Assembly: GCA_013397845.1 (NCBI GenBank)
Contig: VZTG01010319.1
Span: forward strand, 186,001-250,000
Length of the DNA stretch: 64,000 bases
Source of the DNA: Melanocharis versteri
Lineage: Eukaryota > Chordata > Aves > Passeriformes > Melanocharitidae
Direction of reading: 5' to 3'
Notes under the pieces: generated by a model
What the model saw: only the letters and a program-made list of their open reading frames with translations
Told to the model about the DNA's origin: nothing
Databases searched by the model: none
Shown: piece by piece, positions 11,701 to 21,560 of the stretch
Layout: each line of letters starts with the position of its first letter
Numbering within the stretch: the stretch's first letter is position 1
Program-made: the position numbers and the translations under genes

Positions 11701-14700
11701 TTGGAAGGGAGGCTGTAAGCTGCTGCTTGCAGCTGTGTGCTGTGAACAGAGGAGCTGCCGTGCAGCAGTAGGGTGGTGTTGGTTCTCCTCTCTCTCCACT
11801 GGGAGTATTGGCCTGCTCTCCTGGCTTTTCTCTGACACCATCCAGTTTCCTGACAGAAATCCTGGTATCCGAAAGGTCAATTCTCTGCCTCAGGACCTGA
11901 AAACCCACCCGAATAAAGAAGGGAGGCAAATCCCAATGCTTCTCAGTCCTAGGAGCACAGCGGCAGCTGAGTGCTTGTATATTTGCTTCTTAGAGATGCA
12001 TGTAGTGGTGCTTGATAATGCCTGCCTGCCTGGTTCTATCCACACTGGGGCTCTCTTAGGGACCTGGGATCAGTCCTGGAACTAGCATATTGGGACATGG
12101 AGGTCCTGAGGGAGGCTTTGGAAAAAGGAGCTGGGGATCTTGTTTATATGTGCTGGATGGCAGGTGGGAGGAACAGTGGTGAAAGAAGAGCATCTTAGGG
12201 CTTCTATGGGCACTCAGGTCTGGGGATAAAATGTAACAGAAGGAACCAGGTCCCTTTCTACTCCGATTAATGATAAATTCAGCCACTGTTTCTGGCAATG
12301 CCTTGCCTCATTCATTTCAGAAACTTTCAGGAAGTGTTCAGTGAGATTTTATCAGACAGAGGAGGAAAGAAGCCTCCTAACCAACCAGTATCCCTTATCA
12401 TCATCCAGGAGCAGCTTTGATTTGTCAGGATTAATTTCTGCCTTGGGTTTCTGATTGTCATTAACCTTTTAATTTAATTTTCCTTCTCAGGATGGGGAAG
12501 TGCATATAAATGAGCTGAAAAATGGGAACACAGAAATGTTCTGGAACCCAACCAGCGAAGTGCGAAGGCAGAGACTGAAGCGCCACATTGTGCTGTTTGA
12601 GGAGCAGACGGACTTTGAGTCAGAGAGGTAGCGAGCTTGGGGAGCATCTCACTGCTGCTTCTCTCCTGGGAGCAGGCATCTGATCAGCAGGGCTCCTCCA
12701 GTTCCTCAGCACAGTCCTGGAATGGCAGTGACCTGCTTTGTTGGCACATATTACCCAGCCATTTACCTGTTTCTTTCCAGGCTATTAACTCTGGAGTATT
12801 TCCATGAAGTACAGCTCTGAAATAGACCTGGGCTGAGAAACAGTGGAGGCTATATTTTATCTGCTTCAAATAACAATTCCACCTGGACTCCAGAGATCTC
12901 TGTAACTGCTGGAGCATTTTATGAAAGGGCAGGATGTCATCCTGAGGTTGGATATCTTGTTAAGAAGGGTTATTTCAACCACAAGCTCTTAAAGTAGATG
13001 TAAGAATTGTGGAAATTCCTGGCATCCGCAGAGCAGTACTTTGAACCACATAACAGGATTTTATGAATGAATGTAATTACACAGGTATTTAAACCCGCCT
13101 CATAATCTCAGCTGAGATCTCCAATGAAGTCTGCACCAGGCTTTGTAGGGTGATCTAGGTTACTTAAAAATGTAGTTCTGGCACATAACTTAGTGTCGTG
13201 GTTTGACCCTGAGTGGATGCCAGGTACTCGCAAAAGTCACTCACTCACTCTCCTCTGCAGCTGAACAGAGGAGAGAAAATTTAATGAAGGGTTCGTTAGC
13301 TGAGAAAAGGACTGAGAGAAAATACTCATCAATTACCATCGAGGGCAAAAAAGGCTCAACTTAGAGATATAAAATTAATTTATTGCTAACAAAATCAGAC
13401 CAGGATAATGAGAAGTAGAATAAGCCCCTAAAAACACCTTTCCCCCACCCCTCCCTCCTTCCCAACTCTACCTCTTCCTCCAGTGGCACAAGGAGACAGG
13501 AGGGTGGGCATTTCGGTCAGTTCATCACCCGAGTTCCTCCTGCTGCTCAGGGAGAGGAGTCCTCCCCCTGCTGCACTGTGGAGTCCCTCCCACAGGAGAC
13601 AGTTCTCCATTAACTTCTCCAACATGGCTCCATGTCACAAGCAGCAGCTCCTTGTGAACTGCTGCAATGTGAGCCCATCTCACAGGCAACAGCCCTCCCC
13701 AGACTGCTGCAGCGTGGGTCACTCTGCCATGGGGTCCTTCACAGACAGGCTGCTCCAGTGTGGGCTCCTCTCTCCATGGGCCTCCCACAGGGTCACAGCC
13801 TCCACTAAGGCATCCACCTGCTCTGGTGTGAGTGTCTTCCATGGGCTATGGGTGGATCTCTGCATCCCTGTGGATCCCCATGGGCTGCAGGGCAACAGCC
13901 GCTTTACCGCTGCCCTCACCACAGGCTGCAGGGGCATCTTGGCTCCAGCTTCTGGAGCACCTCCTCCCCCTCCTTCTGCACTGACCTTGGTGTCTGCAGG
14001 GCTGTTCCTCTCACATGTTCTTACCCCACTCTTCTCTAGTCACAATTAAAACTGCGCCACAACCTTTCTTTTGATTTCTTCCTCAGTATGTTATCATAGA
14101 GGCATTACCACCATCTCAGCCTTGACCAGCAGCATGTCCGGATTTGGAGCCATCAGGACTCTGCCAGATGTGGAAGCTTCTGGAGCTTCTCCCAAAAGCC
14201 ACCTCTGTAGCATCCCTGCTGCCAAAAACCAGGCCATGCAAACCCAGTGCACTTTGGAAATTGAAGGAATGAGTAATGCACAAAACAGTTGTTGAGCAAG
14301 AGCGTTATGTGCTGAGCAAAGTTATGTGGAGCTGGCCGGCTTTAAACAAATTAGTTGTTCTTCCTCTCCACTATGGTCAGCCAGCACCAGCTGACATCCC
14401 AAGCCAGCACGTGCAGTTTGCTGCCTGGCTCTGCGTTACACTGTCCGCTTCTCTGTGGATGTCTGATTTTAGTATTGCATCACATCGCACTAAAAAGATT
14501 CCCCTTTTTATAGGTAAGGAAAGGGATTGCATGAGAATAAAAACACATGAAGATTTAGTTTGTACTGGACAGCAGTGGGCATTATGGGCAATAAAGTCTG
14601 TATTTGTAACTTACAGAACAGATTTGTTAGCTCTGCAGAGCAGGGCAGGCTGCAGTACATTTATGTATTAATCTTCAGAAGAAGATTCTTTTAAAGGAGA

Positions 14701-17700
14701 ATATTGGTCTTGTGGGCAAAGACTCTCCAGTTCTCCGTTTACCAGAGTTCATGGCCAGAGCCGACTCACTTTGCTGCGTCAGAGATTAATAATGATACGT
14801 GCATCCAAGGGAAGGAGGCAACAGGGAAAGTTACAGAGATCCCTAACAGACATTCCACCAAACTCCTTATTATGCTGACAGTTGCATGAATAAATTGCCA
14901 TCTAATCCAGGTTATATTCTGCCTAAATTGCTTAGTCTTTCCTGCAGTGCTGAAAATCACCTATATTCACAATTGCTGGAGAATCTCTGAAGCTCATACT
15001 GTCGTTCAGCTCACCGTGGAGGGTCTCATTGTCTGACACATGCAGCTCTTGATGGAGTAATTTGCCCTTGTCTAACAATTTTGTGCTGTCCCTCTGAGGT
15101 TCGTAGAATTAGGGGACTCACTCTTTACACCACTGCATTCCTTAGGAAAGGCTTTACACCACCACAATATTTTCTTGGGCTGTTATTTCACTCCTCCCTC
15201 CCATATCCCCATCACTGAGTTTCCTTCCTTTGTTTCTGGGAGAAAAGATTCATACACATAAATAGGGGAGTGACTTGTAAAAAATGAAAGGAAAGGAAGG
15301 CATTGCTCTGCATTCAGTTAATTATCTAAGAGGCAGCATTTTTGTAAGTGCTATGTTAATGTACAGTGATAGAAATATAATGAAAGCTTCAGGATCACTT
15401 TTAAATTAAGAGCTTCACAGCAAGCTCCAAATTAAATGCAGAAATGAATTCATCTTCTAAATGGCGGATGGGTGTTTTGTAGAGCTGGGAATACTGGAAC
15501 AGCCTGGATCTCCTGTGCACATTCTAAGCACTAAAGCATACAGCAATGTTTTGGGAGGGCTAGCTGCTACTCTCAGAAGTATTTCCAATCTGAAATGAAA
15601 ATTAAAGTGCTCTGGTTAGAGGAACTATGGAGAGGCTGATCACAGCTTGGCTATAGTAAAATAAAAAGGTATTGATTTTTCTCTGGTAAAAGGCAGATCC
15701 TCTCCCCAGGGCAGATGCTCAGTGAGAACAGCTCATATGACAGATCACGTATCCTTTGGCAGCTGCAAACAAGTGTGAGTGAAAACCTGTGTTCGTGCTT
15801 GCAGCTTGTGAGCACGAGGACATGCTTGTTGCTTGTGGATTGAATCAGCTTCCTACAGGTCTGGTTGTAAATCCTATATAGGAGGTGCATGTGCAGCTGC
15901 AAGGTGTGCACATAAATTCATTTTCCAGTGCTTCTAAACTTTAAATATAAAGCCTTTGTTTTGGGGATACACATTGACACAAAGGCTTCTAAACAAAAAT
16001 GCCTGAAAGGATGAGGAACAGAATAGATTCTCTGATCAATCACGTCTGAAGAGGCCACGGATCCCAGTGAGCTGAACGCAGCTTCCTTATGACTCACAGA
16101 GACAGCACTGAAGAATTTAATGATTGTTGTAGGTGATGTTAGCTAAGAAAAAGTTCCCTGTACTTCAGCAGGTCACTAATACAGCATTCAGTGTTGCTAT
16201 TCTCGGTTCCTTTAACTTACAAGCTAAAACAGAGGCTGAGCAATCCTGGTACTGTTCCGCTGGAGGTATCACAGACCCGACAATTTTCTGCTCTAAAGTT
16301 TCAGCTGGCAAAATACATTGTTGGTTCTAAGGTGGTTTAACTTCCTTCCCTGCTTATTCCTAGGCTTTGGCAGCACGTTACCAGTGCAATAAACAAAGGC
16401 GATCAACACAAGGCGACACAGGAAAAGTTTGTGCTGGAGGAGGAGCAGAGGAATGCCGCCCGGGAGCGGAGGGAAAGCGGCACGGAATGGAAACCGCTGC
16501 TGTTCCAGCACGACGCCAGCACCAACGAATGGCGCTACAAATACGAGGAGTGGGTGCTGGGCTTGGGGCTCCCAACACACCTCGCTGCCTGAGTCCCCAG
16601 GGATGCAGGCAGGGCTACAGACCTGTAATCAGAGTCCTGCCGTTCCCCAAAACTATATCCAGAGCTTGCCCTTTCTGAGCTCCATGTCATCACTAGAATA
16701 TATATTCATGATACTAATTGGGGATAGCTGGAAGTGAGGGCTTGGCAGTGGAAAATTCACTGTGCCGTTGGTGCAAATCCCTCTTGCTGCAATCAAGTGC
16801 GGAGTCATTTAGCAGAACTTTTCTGCACTGTTCAGAGCAGAGTTAACAACTGTGCTCTCCTCCCCTGGGCAAGAAGGGTGAAACCTCTGGAGACTGAGCC
16901 CCCTCACTTATTGCAAGGAACTGTGAATGTGCAGGGAAGTGTCTGTTAGTCCTGTCACTGCACCTGGAAACTCTGGCTACTGTCAGGGGTGATTGCCTGC
17001 CCTGATGCATGCAGAATTAGTGTATTAGGCTTAACACACCTAATGTGGGTTTCTTGTTTTTCTGATGATTTTTTTTCATTTGGTCTGAAAAGTCTAAGAC
17101 CTTGGGATCCTTTGAATGACATTGCCCAATTTGAGAAGGATGGAATACTTCAGACAATGGAAAGACACTTATCCACAAGGATGTCAAACCACAAAGCGAC
17201 ATGCATAAACAATCAAATTACACGGCACAAGGTAAAAAGCCTGTTTTTGGGAATATAATATTCTTTATGATTGTTTAGATACAGCCCTTTTCTACAGCAT
17301 TTTCATGTAAGCACAGCATAGGCTGAAAGGTTTGTTTTGGGTAAATATAGCTTGTTACCATAGGCCTGCAGTATTATATCATCATTAACTCCAAATAATT
17401 ATAATTATTGATTGAGGTATTCTATCCATTTTGGCATTTTTCTTCCACCCAATGTTAGTGACAGTGACTCTTACACTGATTTTTGCACATGACTGAGCTT
17501 AACTTTGCTGTTCAGTGTTTCCAAAGCAGAAAACTTCCCATAGATTTTGGAGTACACAACTGAGATCCTGCGACTTCAGTTTCAGTCTTTGCCATCAGCC
17601 TTTATCAATCACCCTCTCTCAGACAAGACAAGAAACATCTTTCCATCCTTTCCCTTAAAAAGAGATAATACTCCGCTATTTCACTGCTTTCATCTTTGGA

Positions 17701-20356
17701 GTGATAGATGTCATTCATAACACACTTTGCAGATGTAGAGGTGCTATCTAGCTAAGCATAACCCGTATTACACTGAAAAACTTGCATCTTATTATGTACA
17801 TAGAGTTTTCTTTTATAATACCCCACATCTGAATGTGTCTGATTCAGCAGGGAAGTTGAGGTTCGTAACTGCTTTTCAGCCCCTGTAGTGAGAGGTTTGA
17901 ATCAATGTGTTTGATTTACTCATCTGAGAGGAAGGGAGAAGCTTTCCAAAGTGCATCAAGAAATTAGGCATAAGAGTTCTGTGATGCTCAGATCCTTCAT
18001 GCACCTTCTGAAAAATCTTCACTGGGGAATTTGATTCTAATTTTTTCTTCTTTTCCAACTCTCTCTTACATACCTGGTTGAGTTGGGTACACAATTCAGC
18101 AAAGGAGCTATAAGGTTCATCCATAGTGTGTGTCAGTTAAAGCTACAAGAAGAATAATTTGGATAGGTGTCTTAAGAATGTTGTCATTTGAGGAAATGCT
18201 TCTGTATGAGGCGTGTGTGTAATATCCTTAAGTAGCTGCCGGAGTCCAACTACTAGGAGCTGCTGAGAAAGCAATCAAACTTCACAATCTCACACATATT
18301 TCCCAGCACCCTGAATTGTTTTGTTTAAAGCAAACACATGGGTCTTCAGTTTGATAGAGACTGAGTATCTTTTAATCCCTGTTTTATCCAGAGGTCTGCC
18401 AAAGACTGCAGGCGCCGCAAAACCAGTGATCAGCCGTCCAACCACAGCCAGAACACAGAGAGCAGCTGTTCAACGCCAGAGTCAGTGCAGGAGCTCTCAG
18501 ATGATGATGGCAAGTATTTGGGTGTCACTGGGTCAGGCTTTAATGTTCCTCCCTTGGTACCTTCTTCCTTGAGCCAGCCCTTGGACATTTCCCAGCCCAG
18601 TTAATACCATGGGCCCACAGGCGGCACAGAGAATGTTCTGCTTTTCTATTCTCTTTGTGTACTTCTCTTTCTGTCTCAAAACAAGGACTTCCCAACTCCT
18701 GGCAAAATTGGAAAAATACACTGACATTCCAGTCAACACATAGGAAACAGGCTTTGTTTCTCTTTCTCTTTTCTCTGCCTTCCCTAGAGGTGACCTTGAA
18801 TGTTTGAGAAAGGGAGGCCTGGTGTGAGCACTCCTTTCTCCTCCCCTCAGCTGGGGAGCATTATTTCCTGAGAACTGACTGAGAAGCACCCTGAGCCAGA
18901 GTCACCTGTTACAGTGGCCTGGGTCTTCTGGGTGGAAGATTCTGTTCCCTGTCTCTTTCTCCCCATGTTTCCTCCTGAAAGTGTCCCCCCTAGCAGTGAC
19001 AATTAGATCATAGCAACCCACTTGCTGTGTTGTGTTTCATCACTACCACCAGAATGGTGATGCAAAACATAATTGTCCTTCAATACTTTGCCACAGGGTT
19101 TGAAAGCCTGTGTGCTCAGTGTGGGAAAGAAATGAATCACCTGAAGGAAATTCACTCAGCTGTCTTATCCCTACAGAAAGCCCAACAGGACATACACAGG
19201 TAACCATTTTCTGTCATGAAATCAATGATTTTAATGGGCTAAAGATAACTTGTGGCATTTAATTCCTCACTGTGGCCTTTGGAGTGTCTCTGTGAGCTGC
19301 AGGAGTGCAGTTCAAGTTGTTGCAGTTAAAGTAACCAATTAACACACCAGAAAGACAAACCCACGCAATGCTTGAAACAGTGAGGAGGAAATCTCTTCCT
19401 TGTAACACTCTCTTTGTGGGCAAAAAGCATCACCTCAGCACATTACACAACTCGAGGTACTCCTGACTGAGAGGAGCTGAGATTTTAGCCCCAGGTAAAA
19501 ATAAATCTCTGCCAGGCAAGAACATGTGAGGTCTCCCTTCTGGTTGAGCATGTTAGGAATTTCCTCAGTTTGCTTATATATACAGCCTTACAGTTTGCTG
19601 TGGAGATGCAGGGGTGTGGTCTGAAAAACTGACACTAAACTCCGGTTTTTGCATAAATGGGCTGTATAAATGGCTGGTTGCCATCTGAGGGAAGCAGCAA
19701 CCACATCTGCTGCTGACAGAGGGCTTTGCCCTGCAGACTCCTGTGGGGAGGCATTAATTGCTAGTTCCACTCCAGGGAGCCCTGCTGATTCCCCTCTGTG
19801 TGAGGAGGAGGCTGGATTATCCAGCCCTCCCGAGGCTTCAGTGAGGTGGGATCACACAGGAGGCCCACCATTTCTGGATGCCAGAGCCATTGATGATATG
19901 GTTTTAGCTTCACTGCAGCTCCTGGGGGTGTCCAGGGCAGGCCCTTGAATTTGGGAAGGTTAGGGCATAGGTTAAACTCACAGGGTTCTGAGTGGGTGCT
20001 GGAGGAAGAGATTTCATGGGGTTTGTGCCCTTCCCATGCCAACCAGCTGCAGCCAGAAGTACTGATCTTCCTGTTAAAAGGGGGGAGGTAAAGTCTATGG
20101 GGGCACACTGCTCTGCCCATGAGGGTGTCATGGAAGTACAGGGATCCCTCCTGGTGTGGAAGTTCTGGGTATGCACACCTCTCTCCAACACACAAATGAT
20201 CGTATTGCTTTCTTTTGCAGAAACCTCAGTGCTCTGAACAAAAAGTCCTTCCACAGGAAGGCCTCTTCTGAAAGCTTCCTCCTGGACTCTCGCTGTTGGT
20301 TTCTCCTCTGCATCTTTCTTACGTGTCAACTCTTCATTAATTATGTCTTCAAATAA
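2539..20356 (+). CDS. OSBPL5: Oxysterol-binding protein-related protein 5 (ORP5), 3' 13 exons of the gene
   Basis: ORP5 is an ER tail-anchored lipid-transfer protein that exchanges phosphatidylserine for PI4P/PI(4,5)P2 at ER-plasma membrane contacts. Thirteen exons join without a frame break into 522 residues plus stop: 2539-2723, 4172-4253, 4880-4978, 5855-5951, 6889-6987, 8164-8261, 10305-10394, 12491-12627, 16364-16549, 17093-17231, 18392-18509, 19097-19199, 20221-20356. The product shows the ORP signature EQVSHHPP across exons 3/4, the lipid-transfer domain at about residues 20-300, a basic/glutamine-rich helical segment and a C-terminal hydrophobic anchor (WFLLCIF...). Human ORP5 is about 880 residues, so the N-terminal part with the PH domain lies upstream of the window. 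ORP8 is the closest paralogue. ORP5 is preferred because the C-terminal anchor resembles ORP5 and CARS1 lies downstream, as in mammals. Confidence 0.96.
2724..4171. other. OSBPL5 intron with duplicated segment and one N
   Basis: Non-coding apart from a direct repeat (3444-3499 and 3502-3569) flanking an ambiguous base at 3500. Confidence 0.7.
3444..3569. repeat. Near-identical direct repeat flanking an N
   Basis: Copy 1 (3444-3499) and copy 2 (3502-3569) share start ttgttaaatttgtggtt and end ttacccaagttgattttt. Copy 2 has an extra 12 nt and a few substitutions. The N at 3500 lies between them. This is most easily read as two haplotypes or read ends placed in tandem by the assembler. Confidence 0.85.
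4172..4253 (+). CDS. OSBPL5: OSBPL5 exon b
   Basis: Acceptor ttctgcag, donor gtaaaa. Encodes the conserved RMKQVLRWYLSGFYKKPK block of the lipid-transfer domain and ends in phase 0. Confidence 0.94.
4880..4978 (+). CDS. OSBPL5: OSBPL5 exon c (NPILGETF block)
   Basis: Acceptor tttttcag, donor gtgagt; 33 codons, phase 0-0. Contains KKPYNPILGETFRC and the first half of the family fingerprint (FYIAEQ). The Lys-Pro and Asn residues here are phosphoinositide-headgroup contacts in ORPs (family knowledge). Confidence 0.96.
5855..5951 (+). CDS. OSBPL5: OSBPL5 exon d (VSHHPP fingerprint)
   Basis: Acceptor tgtcctag, donor gtaagg. Begins with VSHHPPVSAFHV, completing the EQVSHHPP signature. The paired histidines bind the PI4P phosphate in family structures. 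Ends in phase 1. Confidence 0.96.
6889..6987 (+). CDS. OSBPL5: OSBPL5 exon e
   Basis: Acceptor attctag, donor gtaagg. Encodes NSLSALLDGKAKL and MPYAHCKG, beta-barrel strands of the ORP domain. Phase 1-1. Confidence 0.95.
8164..8261 (+). CDS. OSBPL5: OSBPL5 exon f
   Basis: Acceptor cctttcag, donor gtaaga. Encodes LLYGTMTMELGGKVTI and LEFKLK, conserved barrel strands. Ends in phase 0. Confidence 0.95.
8262..10304. other. OSBPL5 intron, 2 kb, with CA repeat
   Basis: Holds a short (AC)n microsatellite at about 9577-9601. No exon or named transposon recognised. Confidence 0.6.
9577..9601. repeat. (AC)n microsatellite
   Basis: About 12 AC units interrupted once by AG. Confidence 0.9.
10305..10394 (+). 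CDS. OSBPL5: OSBPL5 exon g (NQISGKI block)
   Basis: Acceptor catgacag, donor gtaacg; 30 codons, phase 0-0. Encodes PFFGGSASINQISGKIKCG and the LTGHW motif. The following boundary is phase 0, which would allow an in-frame insert (see the candidate exon at 10881). Confidence 0.94.
10574..10626. repeat. Two-copy tandem repeat with internal palindrome
   Basis: Two 24-nt copies (10574-10597 and 10603-10626), each starting aaggtacctc and ending atttac, spaced with a 29-nt period. The second copy contains the perfect 12-nt palindrome acctccggaggt; the first has one mismatch in it. Confidence 0.85.
10881..10946 (+). other. Candidate 66-nt in-frame cassette exon in OSBPL5
   Basis: A pyrimidine-rich tract with acceptor tttttgcag precedes a 66-nt stretch that ends at donor gtgagg. 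It has no stop in the OSBPL5 frame, is an exact multiple of three, and lies in a phase-0 intron. It would insert 22 residues (QAFMVEDSYY... ending KDRDVDS) between LTGHW and DGEVHIN. I know of no such insert in ORP5 or ORP8. It could equally be a chance pair of splice-like sites. Confidence 0.3.
10947..12490. other. OSBPL5 intron remainder between exons g and h
   Basis: No further exon or recognised repeat. Open frames on both strands lack family similarity. Confidence 0.55.
12491..12627 (+). CDS. OSBPL5: OSBPL5 exon h
   Basis: Acceptor ccttctcag, donor gtagcg. Encodes DGEVHINELKNGN, FWNPTSEVRRQRL and EEQTDFESER, the end of the lipid-transfer core. Ends two bases into an Arg codon completed by the next exon. 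Confidence 0.94.
13194..14251 (+). mobile_element. Solo LTR-like endogenous retroviral element (ERVL-type, old copy)
   Basis: A 1,058-nt segment starts tgtcgtggtttgaccc and ends aaacccagtgca, i.e. TG...CA ends. Flanking 5-mers cttag (13189-13193) and ctttg (14252-14256) match at 4 of 5 positions, as an old target-site duplication would. The opening and closing sequences resemble LTRs of passerine ERVL families as I remember them; no library search was possible. No gag/pol reading frame accompanies it, so it is a solo LTR. A 188-codon open frame inside is not a gene. It sits in the OSBPL5 intron between exons h and i. Confidence 0.6.
14257..16363. other. OSBPL5 intron remainder after the LTR
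   Basis: No further exon or recognised repeat seen. Confidence 0.55.
16364..16549 (+). CDS. OSBPL5: OSBPL5 exon i
   Basis: Acceptor attcctag, donor gtgggt. Encodes LWQHVTSAINKGDQHKATQ, a charged EEEQRNAARERRE helix and the EWRYKYE block typical of ORP C-terminal regions. Ends two bases into the Asp codon finished at 17093. Confidence 0.94.
17093..17231 (+). CDS. OSBPL5: OSBPL5 exon j
   Basis: T-rich tract with acceptor ctgaaaag, donor gtaaaa. Encodes LRPWDPLNDIAQFEKDG, the last well-conserved ORP motif, then a variable basic linker. Ends in phase 0. Confidence 0.93.
17232..18391. other. OSBPL5 intron, 1.2 kb
   Basis: Nothing recognised. A minus-strand frame at 17876-18124 has no family similarity. 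Confidence 0.55.
18392..18509 (+). CDS. OSBPL5: OSBPL5 exon k (Ser/acidic linker, probable GC donor)
   Basis: Acceptor ttatccag. Encodes a basic stretch (CRRRK) then a Ser/Thr-rich segment ending ELSDDD, disordered linker before the anchor. No GT follows immediately: the best match is a GC donor (gcaagt) at 18510. A GT (gtgtca) 12 nt downstream also keeps frame and would add four residues, so the 3' end is uncertain by 12 nt. Confidence 0.82.
18510..20220. other. OSBPL5 last two introns
   Basis: Apart from exon l (19097-19199) no coding or repeat structure is recognised. Confidence 0.55.
19097..19199 (+). CDS. OSBPL5: OSBPL5 exon l (CxxC and coiled segment)
   Basis: Acceptor tgccacag, donor gtaacc. 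Encodes FESLCAQCGKEMNHLKE and a Gln-rich helix (SLQKAQQDIH). The CxxC pair is matched by a CPRC pair in the mammalian protein. Likely helical, leading to the anchor. Confidence 0.9.
20221..20356 (+). CDS. OSBPL5: OSBPL5 terminal coding exon (tail anchor)
   Basis: Acceptor cttttgcag. Encodes a Ser/Lys linker followed by WFLLCIFLTCQLFIN and stop TAA at 20354-20356. This is the C-terminal hydrophobic helix that holds ORP5 in the ER membrane. The stop codon overlaps an AATAAA hexamer. Confidence 0.95.
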
Positions 20357-21560
20357 AATCACTACGTTTGGCAGCAATAATGATCACTGGCTGCAGGAGG
20401 GGGCCACTCGCGCAAGGAGCCCAGCGAGGCACCAAAGCACTTTAGAACCAACATGGCAGAGGTGGAAGGAAGTGGAAAAACGAGGTTAAAAAGGGACCTA
20501 GGAACCTGCAAAACTTTGTCCCTGCAGATTATATCATTTTTGCCTTTTACATGTACATCTTCAAGGACCTCTTAACCTGTATGGGCCTTAATGCTGAAGC
20601 CAAATGTAGCTTTAATTGTGCAATTTGTTTTCTATGTTTTGTCATTTTCTGATGCAATTAATAATTACCCAGCAGTATTGGTAACCCCGAAATGGTAATC
20701 ACCTCAACATTTTGGAAAAGTCACGGCGGCCTGGGTCATAGCTCCAGGAGTGAGGGAGAGCAGTGGGGGAGCTGTAAAGAACTGATGCCCACGGTGCCTG
20801 TCCGGCTGCCTTTAATTACAGAAGGGAGAACACTTGGTCCAAAAAATCCACCCCCGGAATATTAAGTCACGGTCTGTTTTGTCAGCCCACACAGAATGGG
20901 ACCTCAGGATGTGTTTTATTTTCCATTCCACGGAAACTGTAAATATGCACAATTTCCTAGAGCCATTCTTCTTTAGGAAATGGGAAGTATTCAGTGAAAG
21001 CTCCTTGTTTGCTTACGGAGCTGACTGGTGTCCTGGGTCTGGCCCATCGAGTGTGATGTCAGACACGCCTGTTTGTAAAACCTGGTCACTTACTATTATT
21101 GTTATTATTTGCTATATGGCTGTTTTATAATATCACACACTAGCATTGTAGAGAGAAATCCACTGCCCCAGCATAGGTGAGAAGGATGGGAGCGATGTAG
21201 GTGTACGTGTGTTCGGTCTTAGGCACATTTATTGTCAAAGGTCAGGAAAGAGGGAGGGTTTTGCCACTGCATTGTTCAACCCTGTTAATAGTCTTCCTAT
21301 TTTACACCATTTTTTAAAGATTTGCAATATTTTCTGTAGACTGCAGACAATACTAAGCCTTTCTTTTCTGGCCTGAAGTAGTTCCAAGTGGTAAGTACTG
21401 CTATATATACAGCCTTAAAATACTTAGTGGTGGTGCCAGTCTGGGCTATCTTTCAATGTAAATGTTTCCAAATTTTTAAGTACATTCCTCGTCATATTCC
21501 CCAGTTAGGGGAAACCTGTTTGTGCTTGATATGTTGAAATAAAACTACACACAACTTTCA
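20357..21560 (+). other. OSBPL5: OSBPL5 3' UTR (predicted)
   Basis: About 1.2 kb with no coding signal follows the stop. A canonical AATAAA at 21538-21543 is the likeliest cleavage signal. The exact 3' end is inferred. Confidence 0.6.
21538..21543 (+). terminator. OSBPL5: Poly(A) signal AATAAA, probable OSBPL5 end
   Basis: Canonical hexamer about 1.18 kb after the OSBPL5 stop, followed within 30-50 bases by T/GT-rich sequence, as expected of a cleavage region. Confidence 0.55.

Noticed and set aside
13483..14049. 188-codon open frame, Pro/Ser/Cys-rich
   Set aside because: Lies wholly inside the LTR-like element, composition is that of GC-rich repeat, no family similarity.
2539..20356. Assignment as OSBPL8 instead of OSBPL5
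   Set aside because: Motifs are shared by both, but the C-terminal anchor and synteny with CARS1 favour OSBPL5.
19910..20377. Minus-strand 155-codon frame antisense to the last OSBPL5 exon
   Set aside because: Shadow of coding sequence on the opposite strand; no similarity.
19575..21417. 16-nt repeat tatatatacagcctta at 19575 and 21402
   Set aside because: Half is TA low complexity; too weak to call a transposon boundary.
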